Shown one piece after another: positions 32,842 through 40,766 of a DNA stretch of 64,000 bases. The position numbers and the translations under genes were made by a program. The DNA is taken from contig JADJVM010000008.1 of NCBI GenBank assembly GCA_016710595.1, positions 868,001 to 932,000 on the forward strand, in the 5' to 3' direction. Below the pieces are notes generated by a model. The model did no database searches and was not told the DNA's origin. It saw only the letters and a program-made list of their open reading frames with translations. Origin of the DNA: Niastella sp. GTDB taxonomy: Bacteria > Bacteroidota > Bacteroidia > Chitinophagales > Chitinophagaceae. Position 1 is the stretch's first letter. The number at the start of each line of letters is the position of its first letter.

Positions 32842-33624
32842 CTATATTTTCTGCAAACGAAAAATAAATTTAGGCAAAATATGTATTTTGTATTTATCGT
32901 TTTTAATTTGATAATCGTATCCAATCCAATTTTTTTCTTTTTCGTTATAGATAATTGCTAGTTTTTTAATTGTTTTATCTTTCAAATGAAATTCAATAAG
33001 ATCATAGAAATTATTATGCTCATCGGGAATTAATACTCTTTTTAAATCATACGAATCCAATACCTGACTTCCATTTACATTACCGTCCGGTGCAATTTCT
33101 ATTTCAGATTCAATCTTTTCCCCATTAGAATTATAAATATCATATCTGCCTTGTAGTAATAAAACTCTATCAGTTTTTCCAAGATATTCAAACTTGTAGC
33201 CCTTGAATTCCTTAATGTATTTTTTACTTTCAAGCAGATTGTTTCCCCTATATGCTTCCAATATTAGAGAATCAGTATAAGTTTTGATGAAATACTTTAT
33301 TTGGTTAATCGAATCTTGTTCTTCCTTGGTAAAAACATTAAGATTTAAAGAAAGTTCCTTGATTGGGATTTTTTGTGCATTGGACTTGCTGCTGGGAATA
33401 AGTGGCTGAAACATTCCTCTATAAGTTCCTATAAGCCATCTGCCATTTTCATTCGCTATAGCTTCAATTGGTTTAAGATAGTTTTTATATTCATTTTTTG
33501 GTACATTTAAAACTAAACTATCTATATATTTTTCAGGAATCCAGTAAATAATAGTTTGTTTCCTTTGACCTAATAATGTCAAGGGTAATATTATTAAAAG
33601 TACAATTTTTATTATTTTTTTCAT
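32842..33624 (-). CDS. candidate periplasmic immunity protein for the Tae4-like module
   Basis: 260 residues starting at the Met at 33624 (MKKIIKIVLLIILPLTLLGQ, a signal peptide). The frame runs up to 33702, but that part overlaps the end of the Rhs module. The mature part is rich in Lys, Ile, Tyr and Asn with beta-strand pattern ('NENGRWLIGTYRGMFQPLIP', 'KNDKYKIHILPKFIFRLQ'). It begins 7 nt after the toxin module. A periplasmic location is what immunity to a peptidoglycan amidase requires. It is longer than known Tai4 immunity proteins (about 120 residues) and does not resemble them by eye. Confidence 0.6.
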   Translation of the reverse strand: MKKIIKIVLLIILPLTLLGQRKQTIIYWIPEKYIDSLVLNVPKNEYKNYLKPIEAIANENGRWLIGTYRGMFQPLIPSSKSNAQKIPIKELSLNLNVFTKEEQDSINQIKYFIKTYTDSLILEAYRGNNLLESKKYIKEFKGYKFEYLGKTDRVLLLQGRYDIYNSNGEKIESEIEIAPDGNVNGSQVLDSYDLKRVLIPDEHNNFYDLIEFHLKDKTIKKLAIIYNEKEKNWIGYDYQIKNDKYKIHILPKFIFRLQKI

Positions 33625-33631
33625 ATCCAAA

Positions 33632-34721
33632 TTATTTAATAGGCCAAAACCATATTTCTTTATAACTGACTGTATAAAATCCAGAGCCTGTAGCTCCTGC
33701 ATTCCACAAGTCTATATGAGAAGTATATCCAGGATTTGCATTTTCAAAAATAAGACCTGTTTGGCCGGAATAATTCTTTTGAAAAGTTTCTACAGACATT
33801 ATTTTTGGTTTACCGAAATTTTGCCAAGTCCAATCTGCAAGCCCTTTTGATGAACGTGCATAACCGTCTGATGTTTTATTTACTTTGGGATAAGAACTCA
33901 TATCTATACCGGATTTTTGAAAAGCATCACTAACTCTTATAGCACATTGGTTTGGATAAGGGTCTACACTTGGGTGTGCATGGGATCCGTTTACATCTTG
34001 TGGATAATTACCCCATAAAGTAGAGAATGATGGAAAAGTCATACCCCCACCACCTTGAGCCCCAGTATTTGAGCTATTACTTAAAAATACACTATGACCC
34101 ACAAGCTCTTGCAACTTTTCAGCATCGCTTGATCCTTCTTCCCACCAACTTATCCGAATACCTTCTATTCCATTTTTATCTGTTGCCGATTTTAACGAAT
34201 ATCGTTGATCTTTGTCTTTTGCTGTTCCGTAGAATAAATTAAAAACGATACCCCCGCTACCTCCTCCTGAATTACCCCAGGAATATCCAAAATTAAAAGA
34301 GTTCTTATTTTCCCACATCATTTCACTTACCCAGCCGCTATGATAATTTCCATCCGGGCCTTTTTGCATTCTCCCATAATCTTTCATTTGATCGCCTAAT
34401 GGATCATTTGAGTTTATTGGATTATTTCCTGCATAATTATAAGTTGTAATGCTGTAGTATTTTTCTGCCAGCGGGTCTGTATTTTAAAAACCGGCCTGTT
34501 TGCACATCTTGCAAACGATAAAAGGTTTCATATAAATTTATACCAAAATTTTCATTGAGTTCGTTGCCTGCATTAAATTTATAATTATTGGGCGCAACAT
34601 TATTTAGCGCCTTAGTACTTATGCCCGCCATAGCCAAACCAAATGGGTAATAATGGGTTTCTTCCAGAATATGCCCGGCGGTATGCGTTACCTTTAAATT
34701 GTCAAAGAATTTAAATGACAT
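33632..34721 (-). pseudogene. Rhs C-terminal module with Tae4-like amidase domain, frameshifted
   Basis: Two frames joined by one extra base. The upstream part (34721 down to about 34486) reads 'FFDNLKVTHTAGHILEETHY', 'YPFGLAMAGIS' and 'VQTGRFL', the Rhs core. It then shifts because of an extra A in a TTTTTAAAA run (34482-34490); the twin copy at 36289-36297 has one fewer and stays in frame. The downstream part (from 34387) carries the toxin: 'YPNQCAIRVSDAFQKSG' with Cys148, 'SKGLADWTW', and 'YTSHIDLWN' with His224 and Asp226 (numbered from 34387). These are the marks of the Tae4 peptidoglycan amidases of type VI secretion. Either the gene is broken or the base is a sequencing or slippage artefact. 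Confidence 0.75.
34313..34709. repeat. 396-bp Rhs core duplication, copy A
   Basis: Nearly identical to 36121-36516 (about 97% by eye), in the same orientation. It covers the end of the Rhs core and the linker to the toxin domain. Copy A has one extra base in its T/A run (34482-34490), which breaks the frame. Beyond both ends the sequences differ. Confidence 0.92.
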
Positions 34722-34899
34722 AGGGGGAAATAATATGTTTATCCAAATTTAATAAACTTTCGTTTCACAACTCCCGATACAATCGGGTAGATTTATACGG
34801 CATCAAAGTGGCCGGCTTCGCCGAACACTTGCGCCAGAGGGTACTTTCCTGACTAAGAAAAAATTTAAAGACTTCTTTGCTAAAAATATAGCTTTTCTG
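34722..34899. other. short non-coding gap inside the Rhs island
   Basis: 178 bp between the lipoprotein gene and the frameshifted module. It contains a small hairpin cccgat-aca-atcggg and a GC-richer stretch (34811-34850). No gene is seen. It looks like a junction scar. Confidence 0.4.
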
Positions 34900-35361
34900 T
34901 TAGAGTTTCTCTTTTATCTTATTCAAAATCCGTTCTTCAAATTTTTTCTTTACCTCCTTATTTTCAGAACGGCTAAAGTCTTTGTTTATCATTTTCCAAT
35001 TCCCAAGTTCCAAACCTTGATTAATTCCGATAAAGGCAAAAGTTGTTTTTCCTTTGTCAATAGGGCGTGTCCAACATTTTATAATCTTATTTTCATCTTG
35101 ATTATAAAAGTATATATGATACCAGTAATTTTGCCCTGCTTCATTGTTTCGACCATCGTTTAATTGTGTTTGTTCTGGCACAATGTATTGTGGATTATCT
35201 TTTTTAAAGTTCTGTATTGCCTCAATTAAATCGGATTCATTTACATTGATTTCATACTCTTCTGCATAAGGATAACTGCCCGGGGCAAAATTACAGGCAG
35301 TAACTTTTGAAAGAAGAACTATAACTAAAAAGCTTTTTATAAATGCCATAAGTGTTTTCAT
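34900..35361 (-). CDS. candidate lipoprotein immunity protein
   Basis: 153 residues with a lipoprotein signal (residues 1-23, ending 'LLSKVTAC', lipobox Cys23). The mature part is small and polar ('YAEEYEINVNESDLIEAIQN', 'GQNYWYHIYFYNQDENKIIK', 'TTFAFIGINQGLELGNWKM'). It starts 12 nt after the phospholipase-like Rhs module. Membrane anchoring would suit protection against a lipid-degrading toxin. The family is not recognised; the immunity role is inferred from position. Confidence 0.6.
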   Translation of the reverse strand: MKTLMAFIKSFLVIVLLSKVTACNFAPGSYPYAEEYEINVNESDLIEAIQNFKKDNPQYIVPEQTQLNDGRNNEAGQNYWYHIYFYNQDENKIIKCWTRPIDKGKTTFAFIGINQGLELGNWKMINKDFSRSENKEVKKKFEERILNKIKEKL

Positions 35362-35373
35362 TTGAAAGTATGA

Positions 35374-36558
35374 TTAATGTTTGTGGATAGTTGGAGCATT
35401 GTTAACCCCTTGATTACTGATATTGTACCACATCATTGTTTGCATATATCCAAATGGCGTGCTTAACTGGAATAATGTTTTTGGTAATGCACTCAATCCT
35501 AATCCAACACCTAATAATCCTGCTGACATTCTATCAATAGGATTTAAAAATGGACTACCTGCTATGCTAAGTTCTTCGCCTACAAATCGCCAGTCCGCAC
35601 CGATAGCCCTTGTATCTGTAAATAATCCTGATGCTCCCTTTATTCCTAATTTATCATATCGCCTATCGTGTCCAATAGCTGGGTACTCAGACAAATTTGT
35701 AGGAACATAGGAGTATGAATAATCTCCGCTTCTTGTCAAAGGATTGTTTCCTCCAGGATAACTTAAGCCAAGTATATTATGTCCAACGCTTGACGGGTCT
35801 AAACAATTCGGACACCCCCCACTACCTTGAGCTTCATAGGCTACCCACTCTTTTCCAGTACCAACGGCCACTTCCTCCAATAGAGCGCTATTTGCAGGTG
35901 CTTCTTCATAACCTCTGGTTCTTGGGTCAAAAATATTATAACGCCAGTAACCAAATTGTGCTTTTGCCACATTCCAGGTAGCATTATCTCCAAATAACTG
36001 CTTTTGATTTAAAAAGGATTGTGATGACATACCCTGTATATTATATAAAGTATGGCTACTGCCAAAATCACCACCGCTAAAACCATACACTTCACCATAA
36101 TTAAAAAATCCCTTTTCATTCCACATCATTTCACTTACCCAGCCGCTATGATAATTTCCATCCGGGCCTTTTTGCATTCTCCCATAATCTTTCATTTGAT
36201 CGCCTAAGGGATCATTTGAGTTTATTGGATTATTTCCTGCATAATTATAAGTTGTAATGCTGTAGTATTTTTCTGCCAGCGGGTCTGTATTTAAAAACCG
36301 GCCTGTTTGCACATCTTGCAAACGATAAAAGGTGGTATATAAATTTATACCAAGGTCTTCGTTTAGTTCGTTGCCTGCATTAAATTTATAATTATTGGGC
36401 GCAACATTATTTAGCGCCTTAGTACTTATGCCCGCCATAGCCAAACCAAATGGGTAATAATGGGTTTCTTCCAGAATATGCCCGGCGGTATGCGTTACCT
36501 TTAAATTGTCAAAGAACACGTCTATATTATTGCTCTCGTTGCTGGTATAAATATACAA
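35374..36558 (-). CDS. orphan Rhs C-terminal module with phospholipase A2-like domain (5'-truncated)
   Basis: Up to 394 residues. Residues about 8-130 are Rhs core ('FFDNLKVTHTAGHILEETHY', 'VQTGRFLNTDPLAEKYYS', 'YAGNNPINSNDPLG'). The C-terminal domain has 'LGLSYPGGNNPLTRSGDY' and 'EYPAIGHDRRYDKLGIKGAS', which resemble the GGN loop and HDxxY active site of phospholipase A2-like (parvovirus VP1-type) domains, then 'RAIGADWRFVGEEL'. No ATG lies at the start: the only start is TTG at 36558, inside the border repeat, and the frame simply runs out of that repeat. It is therefore a truncated cassette. A lipoprotein gene follows 12 nt later. Confidence 0.65.
   Translation of the reverse strand: MYIYTSNESNNIDVFFDNLKVTHTAGHILEETHYYPFGLAMAGISTKALNNVAPNNYKFNAGNELNEDLGINLYTTFYRLQDVQTGRFLNTDPLAEKYYSITTYNYAGNNPINSNDPLGDQMKDYGRMQKGPDGNYHSGWVSEMMWNEKGFFNYGEVYGFSGGDFGSSHTLYNIQGMSSQSFLNQKQLFGDNATWNVAKAQFGYWRYNIFDPRTRGYEEAPANSALLEEVAVGTGKEWVAYEAQGSGGCPNCLDPSSVGHNILGLSYPGGNNPLTRSGDYSYSYVPTNLSEYPAIGHDRRYDKLGIKGASGLFTDTRAIGADWRFVGEELSIAGSPFLNPIDRMSAGLLGVGLGLSALPKTLFQLSTPFGYMQTMMWYNISNQGVNNAPTIHKH
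36121..36516. repeat. 396-bp Rhs core duplication, copy B
   Basis: In-frame partner of 34313-34709. Differences cluster around the segment coding 'NELNEDLGINLYTTF' versus 'NELNENFGINLYETF'. It serves as the reference that shows copy A gained a base. Confidence 0.92.
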
Positions 36559-36696
36559 ATTGCTTCGTTTTGTATATTCCTTTTTTGCTTGCCCAAAAAA
36601 GGAACAAAAAAAGGCCCCCGAAACCGATATACAGCCCGGTTTCGGGAAACAGCTTTACTGATCTGCTGTGCTACGGTAGTAGGGCTTTGGGAATGC
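36544..36696. repeat. island border repeat, copy 2 (two hairpins)
   Basis: Direct copy of 28829-28982. The hairpins are cctttttt/aaaaaagg (36579-36586 and 36595-36602) and cccgaaaccg/cggtttcggg (36617-36626 and 36637-36646). Its left end overlaps the codons for L-Y-I-Y-T of the first Rhs module, so the repeat is fused into an Rhs frame at the same codon as in copy 1. Confidence 0.9.
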
Positions 36697-36790
36697 GATT
36701 AAAAGTTTTATTGTTTTCGGTAAGGTTTCTTCTGCCCGGGCAGGTCAAGTTGAAGTGATATTATAAAAGACAGCGGAATATTATCTCCAT

Positions 36791-37960
36791 TTAATTATCC
36801 TTTAAATCAATGGCATAATTTGTCCAGTCTGCCATGATCCATCTAAAAAATTCAGGGAACCATTTTTGCCAGGCTTCTTCATTATGCCTGCCGCCGGCAT
36901 CTATTACAGTATAAATTAAACCTGAAGAACGGGTGGCTAATTTTTCTGCAATACTTTGCAGGTCTTTTATATTTTCTTCACCTTCCTGCCCACCCATATA
37001 AAAAAATAATTTTCCATTTATTTTATTTGCCTGGCCAATGGTAATGCTATCCATTTGGGGCGCTATCCAAAAGGAAGGGGAAAAAATACCTGCTTTTCCA
37101 AATACTTGCGGATACATTATGAATGCATAATAAGAAATAAGCCCACCCATAGAACTTCCGGCAATGATGCTGTGCTTATTGTCCGGCAATGTTCTGTAAT
37201 GCGCATCAATATAAGGTTTCAGATTGTTTACCAGGAAATCTACATACTCTTTTCCTTCACCTTTACCAAAACGGTCATTGTCAAAGGGATTATATTCATT
37301 GAGCCTGCGGGGGCCATTGTCTATGGCAACTACAATGGTTGAAATGTTTTTTTGTAGGGATAATGAATCTATGCTTTCATCTACTCCCCACTCACCAAAA
37401 CCGGAAGTATAGGCATCAAAAACATTTTGGCCGTCCTGCATATATAAAACAGGATAACGCTTTTTATTTGTTGCATATCCTGCCGGTAAATAAATCCAAA
37501 TTCTTCGGGTAGTATGAAGCTGTGGAATTGAAAAAGCTGTATCCATTACTGTAACATGATTGCTGGCAGTATGTTTTTTTGCAACGGGTTCAAAGCTGTC
37601 TTTCCATGCATCAATCGTAAAATGAAAACTCGTATCAGTTTTTACAACAAACCTGTTATTCTGTACATCTGAACCATCTTTTTTACATTGTACTTTTTCC
37701 CAGCTTCCTCTTGTAAATTTAAACTCGTAGTTTTCTGCCGGTAATTCCATATTCAATAGCCATACCTGTTTTACAGCATCATATTGCAATGCTGTGGCTG
37801 CGGGGTTCCAGCCATTAAAATTGCCGGCAGCAAATATTTTTGCCGGCTGCTTGAACCCACTGCTATCCTGTACGGTAATATTTACCAGGTATTTTTGCTG
37901 GCCGTAAGCAGTAGCCAAACAAAACCAGGAAACCAGGATACAGGTTAATATTTTTTGCAT
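36791..37960 (-). CDS. secreted esterase with N-terminal glycogen-binding-like domain
   Basis: 389 residues with a signal peptide (1-20). Residues about 25-118 resemble a CBM48/glycogen-binding domain ('FAAGNFNGWNPAATALQYD', 'NYEFKFTRGSWEKVQ'). Residues about 130-385 are a putative esterase (esterase D/IroE-like alpha/beta-hydrolase) with 'VLYMQDGQNVFDA', the nucleophile elbow 'AGSSMGGLISYY' (Ser270) and the catalytic His in 'GGRHNEEAW'. The substrate is unknown; acylated polysaccharide or siderophore esters are options. It lies 4 bp after dapA, probably as the second gene of that transcript. Confidence 0.87.
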   Translation of the reverse strand: MQKILTCILVSWFCLATAYGQQKYLVNITVQDSSGFKQPAKIFAAGNFNGWNPAATALQYDAVKQVWLLNMELPAENYEFKFTRGSWEKVQCKKDGSDVQNNRFVVKTDTSFHFTIDAWKDSFEPVAKKHTASNHVTVMDTAFSIPQLHTTRRIWIYLPAGYATNKKRYPVLYMQDGQNVFDAYTSGFGEWGVDESIDSLSLQKNISTIVVAIDNGPRRLNEYNPFDNDRFGKGEGKEYVDFLVNNLKPYIDAHYRTLPDNKHSIIAGSSMGGLISYYAFIMYPQVFGKAGIFSPSFWIAPQMDSITIGQANKINGKLFFYMGGQEGEENIKDLQSIAEKLATRSSGLIYTVIDAGGRHNEEAWQKWFPEFFRWIMADWTNYAIDLKDN

Positions 37961-37964
37961 TACT

Positions 37965-38852
37965 TTATACTAATTTTGAGCAATAACTTTTTACCTGTTG
38001 CTGAAGTTCGCCACTCAGCGGGACCCCGGGCAGCCTCAATACATTTTTTATTAAACCCATCTCTGCCAGGAATGCTTTTACACCTGCAGGATTGTTTTCT
38101 GCAAACATCAAATGATAGGCAGCCATCAACTCATCATTTATTTTTTTAGCTTCAGTAAAATTATTTTGCAAACATAATTTTACCATTTTACTGAACTCTG
38201 CAGGAAAACTATTGGCTGCCACACTTATTACACCATCCATGCCACAAGCCAGTTGCGGTAAAGCCAGGGCATCATCGCCGCTCACCACCAAAAAGCCGGC
38301 AGGCCTGTCTTTTAATATCTCCATGCATTGCTGCATATTTCCACTGGCTTCTTTTATCCCAATAATATTTTCAACTTCGGTAGCCAACCGTAAACTGGTA
38401 TGTGCTTCCATATTTTTGCCGGTACGGCCCGGTACATTATATAAAATAATAGGTTTGGGAGATCTTTCTGCCAAATACCGGTAATGCTGAAAAATACCTT
38501 CCTGTGATGGTTTATTATAATAAGGGCTGGCGCTTAATATCGCCGTTGCTTTTGCCAATGGCAATGTTTCTAAATCTTTCGCTACCTGGTGTGTATCATT
38601 TCCGCCAACACCTACCACTACCGGGATGCGATCATTCACATGGCTATAGGTAGCTTCAATGATATTGATTTTTTCTTCTTTTGAAAGTACCGGGGTTTCA
38701 CCCGTAGTGCCCAATGTAACTACATAATCTACGCCATGGTTAATTATATGATCCAGCATTTTTCCCAATGCTTCATAATCTACCAACATGTCGGCTGTAA
38801 ATGGTGTTATGATGGCCACACCCGTTCCGCTTAATTGCTCTTTTAACGACAT
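37965..38852 (-). CDS. dapA: 4-hydroxy-tetrahydrodipicolinate synthase
   Basis: DapA, 295 aa, condenses pyruvate with aspartate semialdehyde in lysine/diaminopimelate synthesis. Motifs are 'GTGVAIITPF', 'LGTTGETPVLSKEE' (the conserved Thr pair), 'YYNKPSQEGIFQHY', 'LYNVPGRTGKNM' (Tyr138) and the Schiff-base Lys167 in 'NIIGIKEASG'. The length matches the family. A -7 box lies upstream at 38866-38873. It is followed 4 bp later by an esterase gene, an unrelated partner. Confidence 0.97.
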   Translation of the reverse strand: MSLKEQLSGTGVAIITPFTADMLVDYEALGKMLDHIINHGVDYVVTLGTTGETPVLSKEEKINIIEATYSHVNDRIPVVVGVGGNDTHQVAKDLETLPLAKATAILSASPYYNKPSQEGIFQHYRYLAERSPKPIILYNVPGRTGKNMEAHTSLRLATEVENIIGIKEASGNMQQCMEILKDRPAGFLVVSGDDALALPQLACGMDGVISVAANSFPAEFSKMVKLCLQNNFTEAKKINDELMAAYHLMFAENNPAGVKAFLAEMGLIKNVLRLPGVPLSGELQQQVKSYCSKLV

Positions 38853-38865
38853 AAAAATATTTTTA

Positions 38866-38873
38866 CAAAGGTA
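38866..38873 (-). promoter_or_regulatory. putative -7 box of the dapA promoter
   Basis: The minus strand reads TACCTTTG (TAnnTTTG), identical to the gapA box. It is only 13 bp from the dapA ATG, so the leader would be under 10 nt. No good -33 element is seen. Confidence 0.4.
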
Positions 38874-38949
38874 AATATTTACAAGAATGAATCGTACAAC
38901 TTATTTGAACCGCAAATAAAATGAAGCTGAAAATTTTGCTCCTGTGCGG

Positions 38950-40587
38950 TTAATCCTTTAGCATCTTATACGTTTCGCCATTGGCAAATTTAATGAAATA
39001 GATACCGGGCAAAAGTGACCCCAAATAAATTGTTTGCTTCTTAGTTTTTAAATGGATATGCATTAATTCTTTACCCGATACGGTAGATAGTATGGCCTCT
39101 GTTTGATCTAATGCGGCATCAAATTCAAAAACAGCTTTATCCAAAACAGGATTGGGATAAATCGTTACATGATTTGTTTCTCCTTTCAAAAATAAATGTA
39201 TCCAATTGCTATACTTCGTATTCCCGCTATTGTCTTTTTGTTTCAGGCGGTATAAGTTGGAGCCTTTTTTTAGTTTTTGATCCTGGTATTGATAAGTAGC
39301 ACCGTTTGCAGCAGATTTTGAAGCTATCCATGCAACTTCCTGCCAGCTTGCCCCACCATCATTTGAACGCAGTAAAGTAAAGCCTGTATTATCTTGCTCA
39401 AAACTTGTTTTCCAATATAAATAAGCCGTTTTATTTTTTATTTCTCCGGTAAAATATTCATACCGCACCGGGGTAATATCTTCTCCTTTTCCTTGTACTG
39501 AAAAATTAAAAACATAGTTTAAGTTGGTAGTGATATTTATTTGTGCCATTCGTTCTCCGGGGCCTGTGCTTATAAATTTTACGGTAAAGGAACTGCTTTG
39601 CCCTGGTGAAAGATTTAGGTTTGCAGGATTAGAAACGATTGTAAAATCTGTAGCATTGGTACCCGTAATGGTAATTTGGTTAATCATTAAATTAGTACTC
39701 CCAGTATTTGTAATTAAATAACTCCGGAAAATACCGGGAGAAGTATAATCTCCAAAGTCAGTACCATTTGAAGTGGATGGCATATTTTCTCCATTGTTGA
39801 TGCAAACGGAAACCCATTTTACAACAATATTTGGGAAATTGCCGGTGCAGGTATTGCTGAAGTTGGGGCTATTTCCTACCCAATTAGATTCGTTTCCTGA
39901 TAATGAAAAATCATGTAAGCTGCCGGTATAGGCATCACATGCATGGGTGCGCCCCAGTAAAATTGTTTCAGCGCTATTATTTCCATTGGCGATGCCCTGG
40001 TTAAAATTATAATAAGCAACCAGGCCAGGCTCATCGCCGGTAAGTTCGCAGTTCATATCGGCCAATATTTCTGAAGCGGTACGTGCTGTATTCCAAAATC
40101 GAACTTCATCCATCTGGCCTTTAAAAAAGTTTGTACCCTGGAAACGGCTTAATTCCTGCATGGTTTCGGTTTCGGGCAAAACCCCGCTGGCAGAAGATAC
40201 CAACAGGCCATTTTTATATAACTTCATACTACCGGTAGCCGCATCAAAACTTACTGCCACGTGTACCCAATTTAAAACAGGCGTAGGGATGGGATCCCTC
40301 ACTTCTAAAAAACCACCGGAAAGATGGCCGGCAGACAATTGATTGCCATAAAAAAATAATGCTGTATTGGTTCCTGTAAATATTTGCGGGTAGCCAAAAT
40401 TCAATTCCAATGGATATAACCATGCTTCTTTGGTATATGAACCGTTTAAAGGAAGCGGTAATGACACATAACTTCCCAACCCATCAAAGCTCAATGATTT
40501 TCCTGTTTGAGCTGATGCCGGAAAATAAGTGAAGAAAAAAATAAATCCTATTGCACACTTAAAATAAAAGCTTTGAATTTTACTCAT
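38950..40587 (-). CDS. T9SS protein with LamG-like and choice-of-anchor domains
   Basis: 545 residues with a signal peptide (to about 26). A LamG/concanavalin-like domain lies at about 28-200 ('SLSFDGLGSYVSLPLPLNGS', 'WVHVAVSFDAATGSMKLYKN', 'GQMDEVRFWNTARTASEI'). A choice-of-anchor D/ASH-type beta domain follows at about 250-370 ('DFTIVSNPANLNLSPGQSSS'). A T9SS type A sorting domain is at the C-terminus ('VTIYPNPVLDKAVFEF' to 'YKMLKD'). It probably has a surface role in binding glycans or proteins. Confidence 0.87.
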   Translation of the reverse strand: MSKIQSFYFKCAIGFIFFFTYFPASAQTGKSLSFDGLGSYVSLPLPLNGSYTKEAWLYPLELNFGYPQIFTGTNTALFFYGNQLSAGHLSGGFLEVRDPIPTPVLNWVHVAVSFDAATGSMKLYKNGLLVSSASGVLPETETMQELSRFQGTNFFKGQMDEVRFWNTARTASEILADMNCELTGDEPGLVAYYNFNQGIANGNNSAETILLGRTHACDAYTGSLHDFSLSGNESNWVGNSPNFSNTCTGNFPNIVVKWVSVCINNGENMPSTSNGTDFGDYTSPGIFRSYLITNTGSTNLMINQITITGTNATDFTIVSNPANLNLSPGQSSSFTVKFISTGPGERMAQINITTNLNYVFNFSVQGKGEDITPVRYEYFTGEIKNKTAYLYWKTSFEQDNTGFTLLRSNDGGASWQEVAWIASKSAANGATYQYQDQKLKKGSNLYRLKQKDNSGNTKYSNWIHLFLKGETNHVTIYPNPVLDKAVFEFDAALDQTEAILSTVSGKELMHIHLKTKKQTIYLGSLLPGIYFIKFANGETYKMLKD

Positions 40588-40766
40588 AAAATATTTACAA
40601 TATTAATCATCTTATACCATCCTAAAGTTTATTTACAAAAATCAAACCCTTTTTTCTTACAATATAATAAACTGAACGTGTTATCTTAGCCATATATACA
40701 TAAACCCACTGCAAATATTATGATTCTTTTTTAAAGAATTTTTATTTGATTGTACACAAATTGAGA

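Noticed and set aside
32694..32924. 76-codon frame MDTIIKLKTINTKYIF
   Set aside because: Overlaps the end of the candidate immunity gene in another frame and has no recognisable features.
34482..34490. Programmed ribosomal frameshift in the Tae4-like module
   Set aside because: The homologous copy has no shift and no stimulatory structure is evident; an insertion or sequencing error is simpler.
34437..34721. A separate 94-residue Rhs-core protein ending in 'KYRPAGRKILQHYNL'
   Set aside because: The odd tail arises from the one-base insertion; comparison with the twin at 36121-36516 shows it is the front of the frameshifted Tae4-like module.
28829..36696. Composite transposon or integrative element bounded by direct repeats
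   Set aside because: No transposase, integrase, tRNA target or terminal inverted repeats are found; the repeats are tied to the Rhs reading frame instead.
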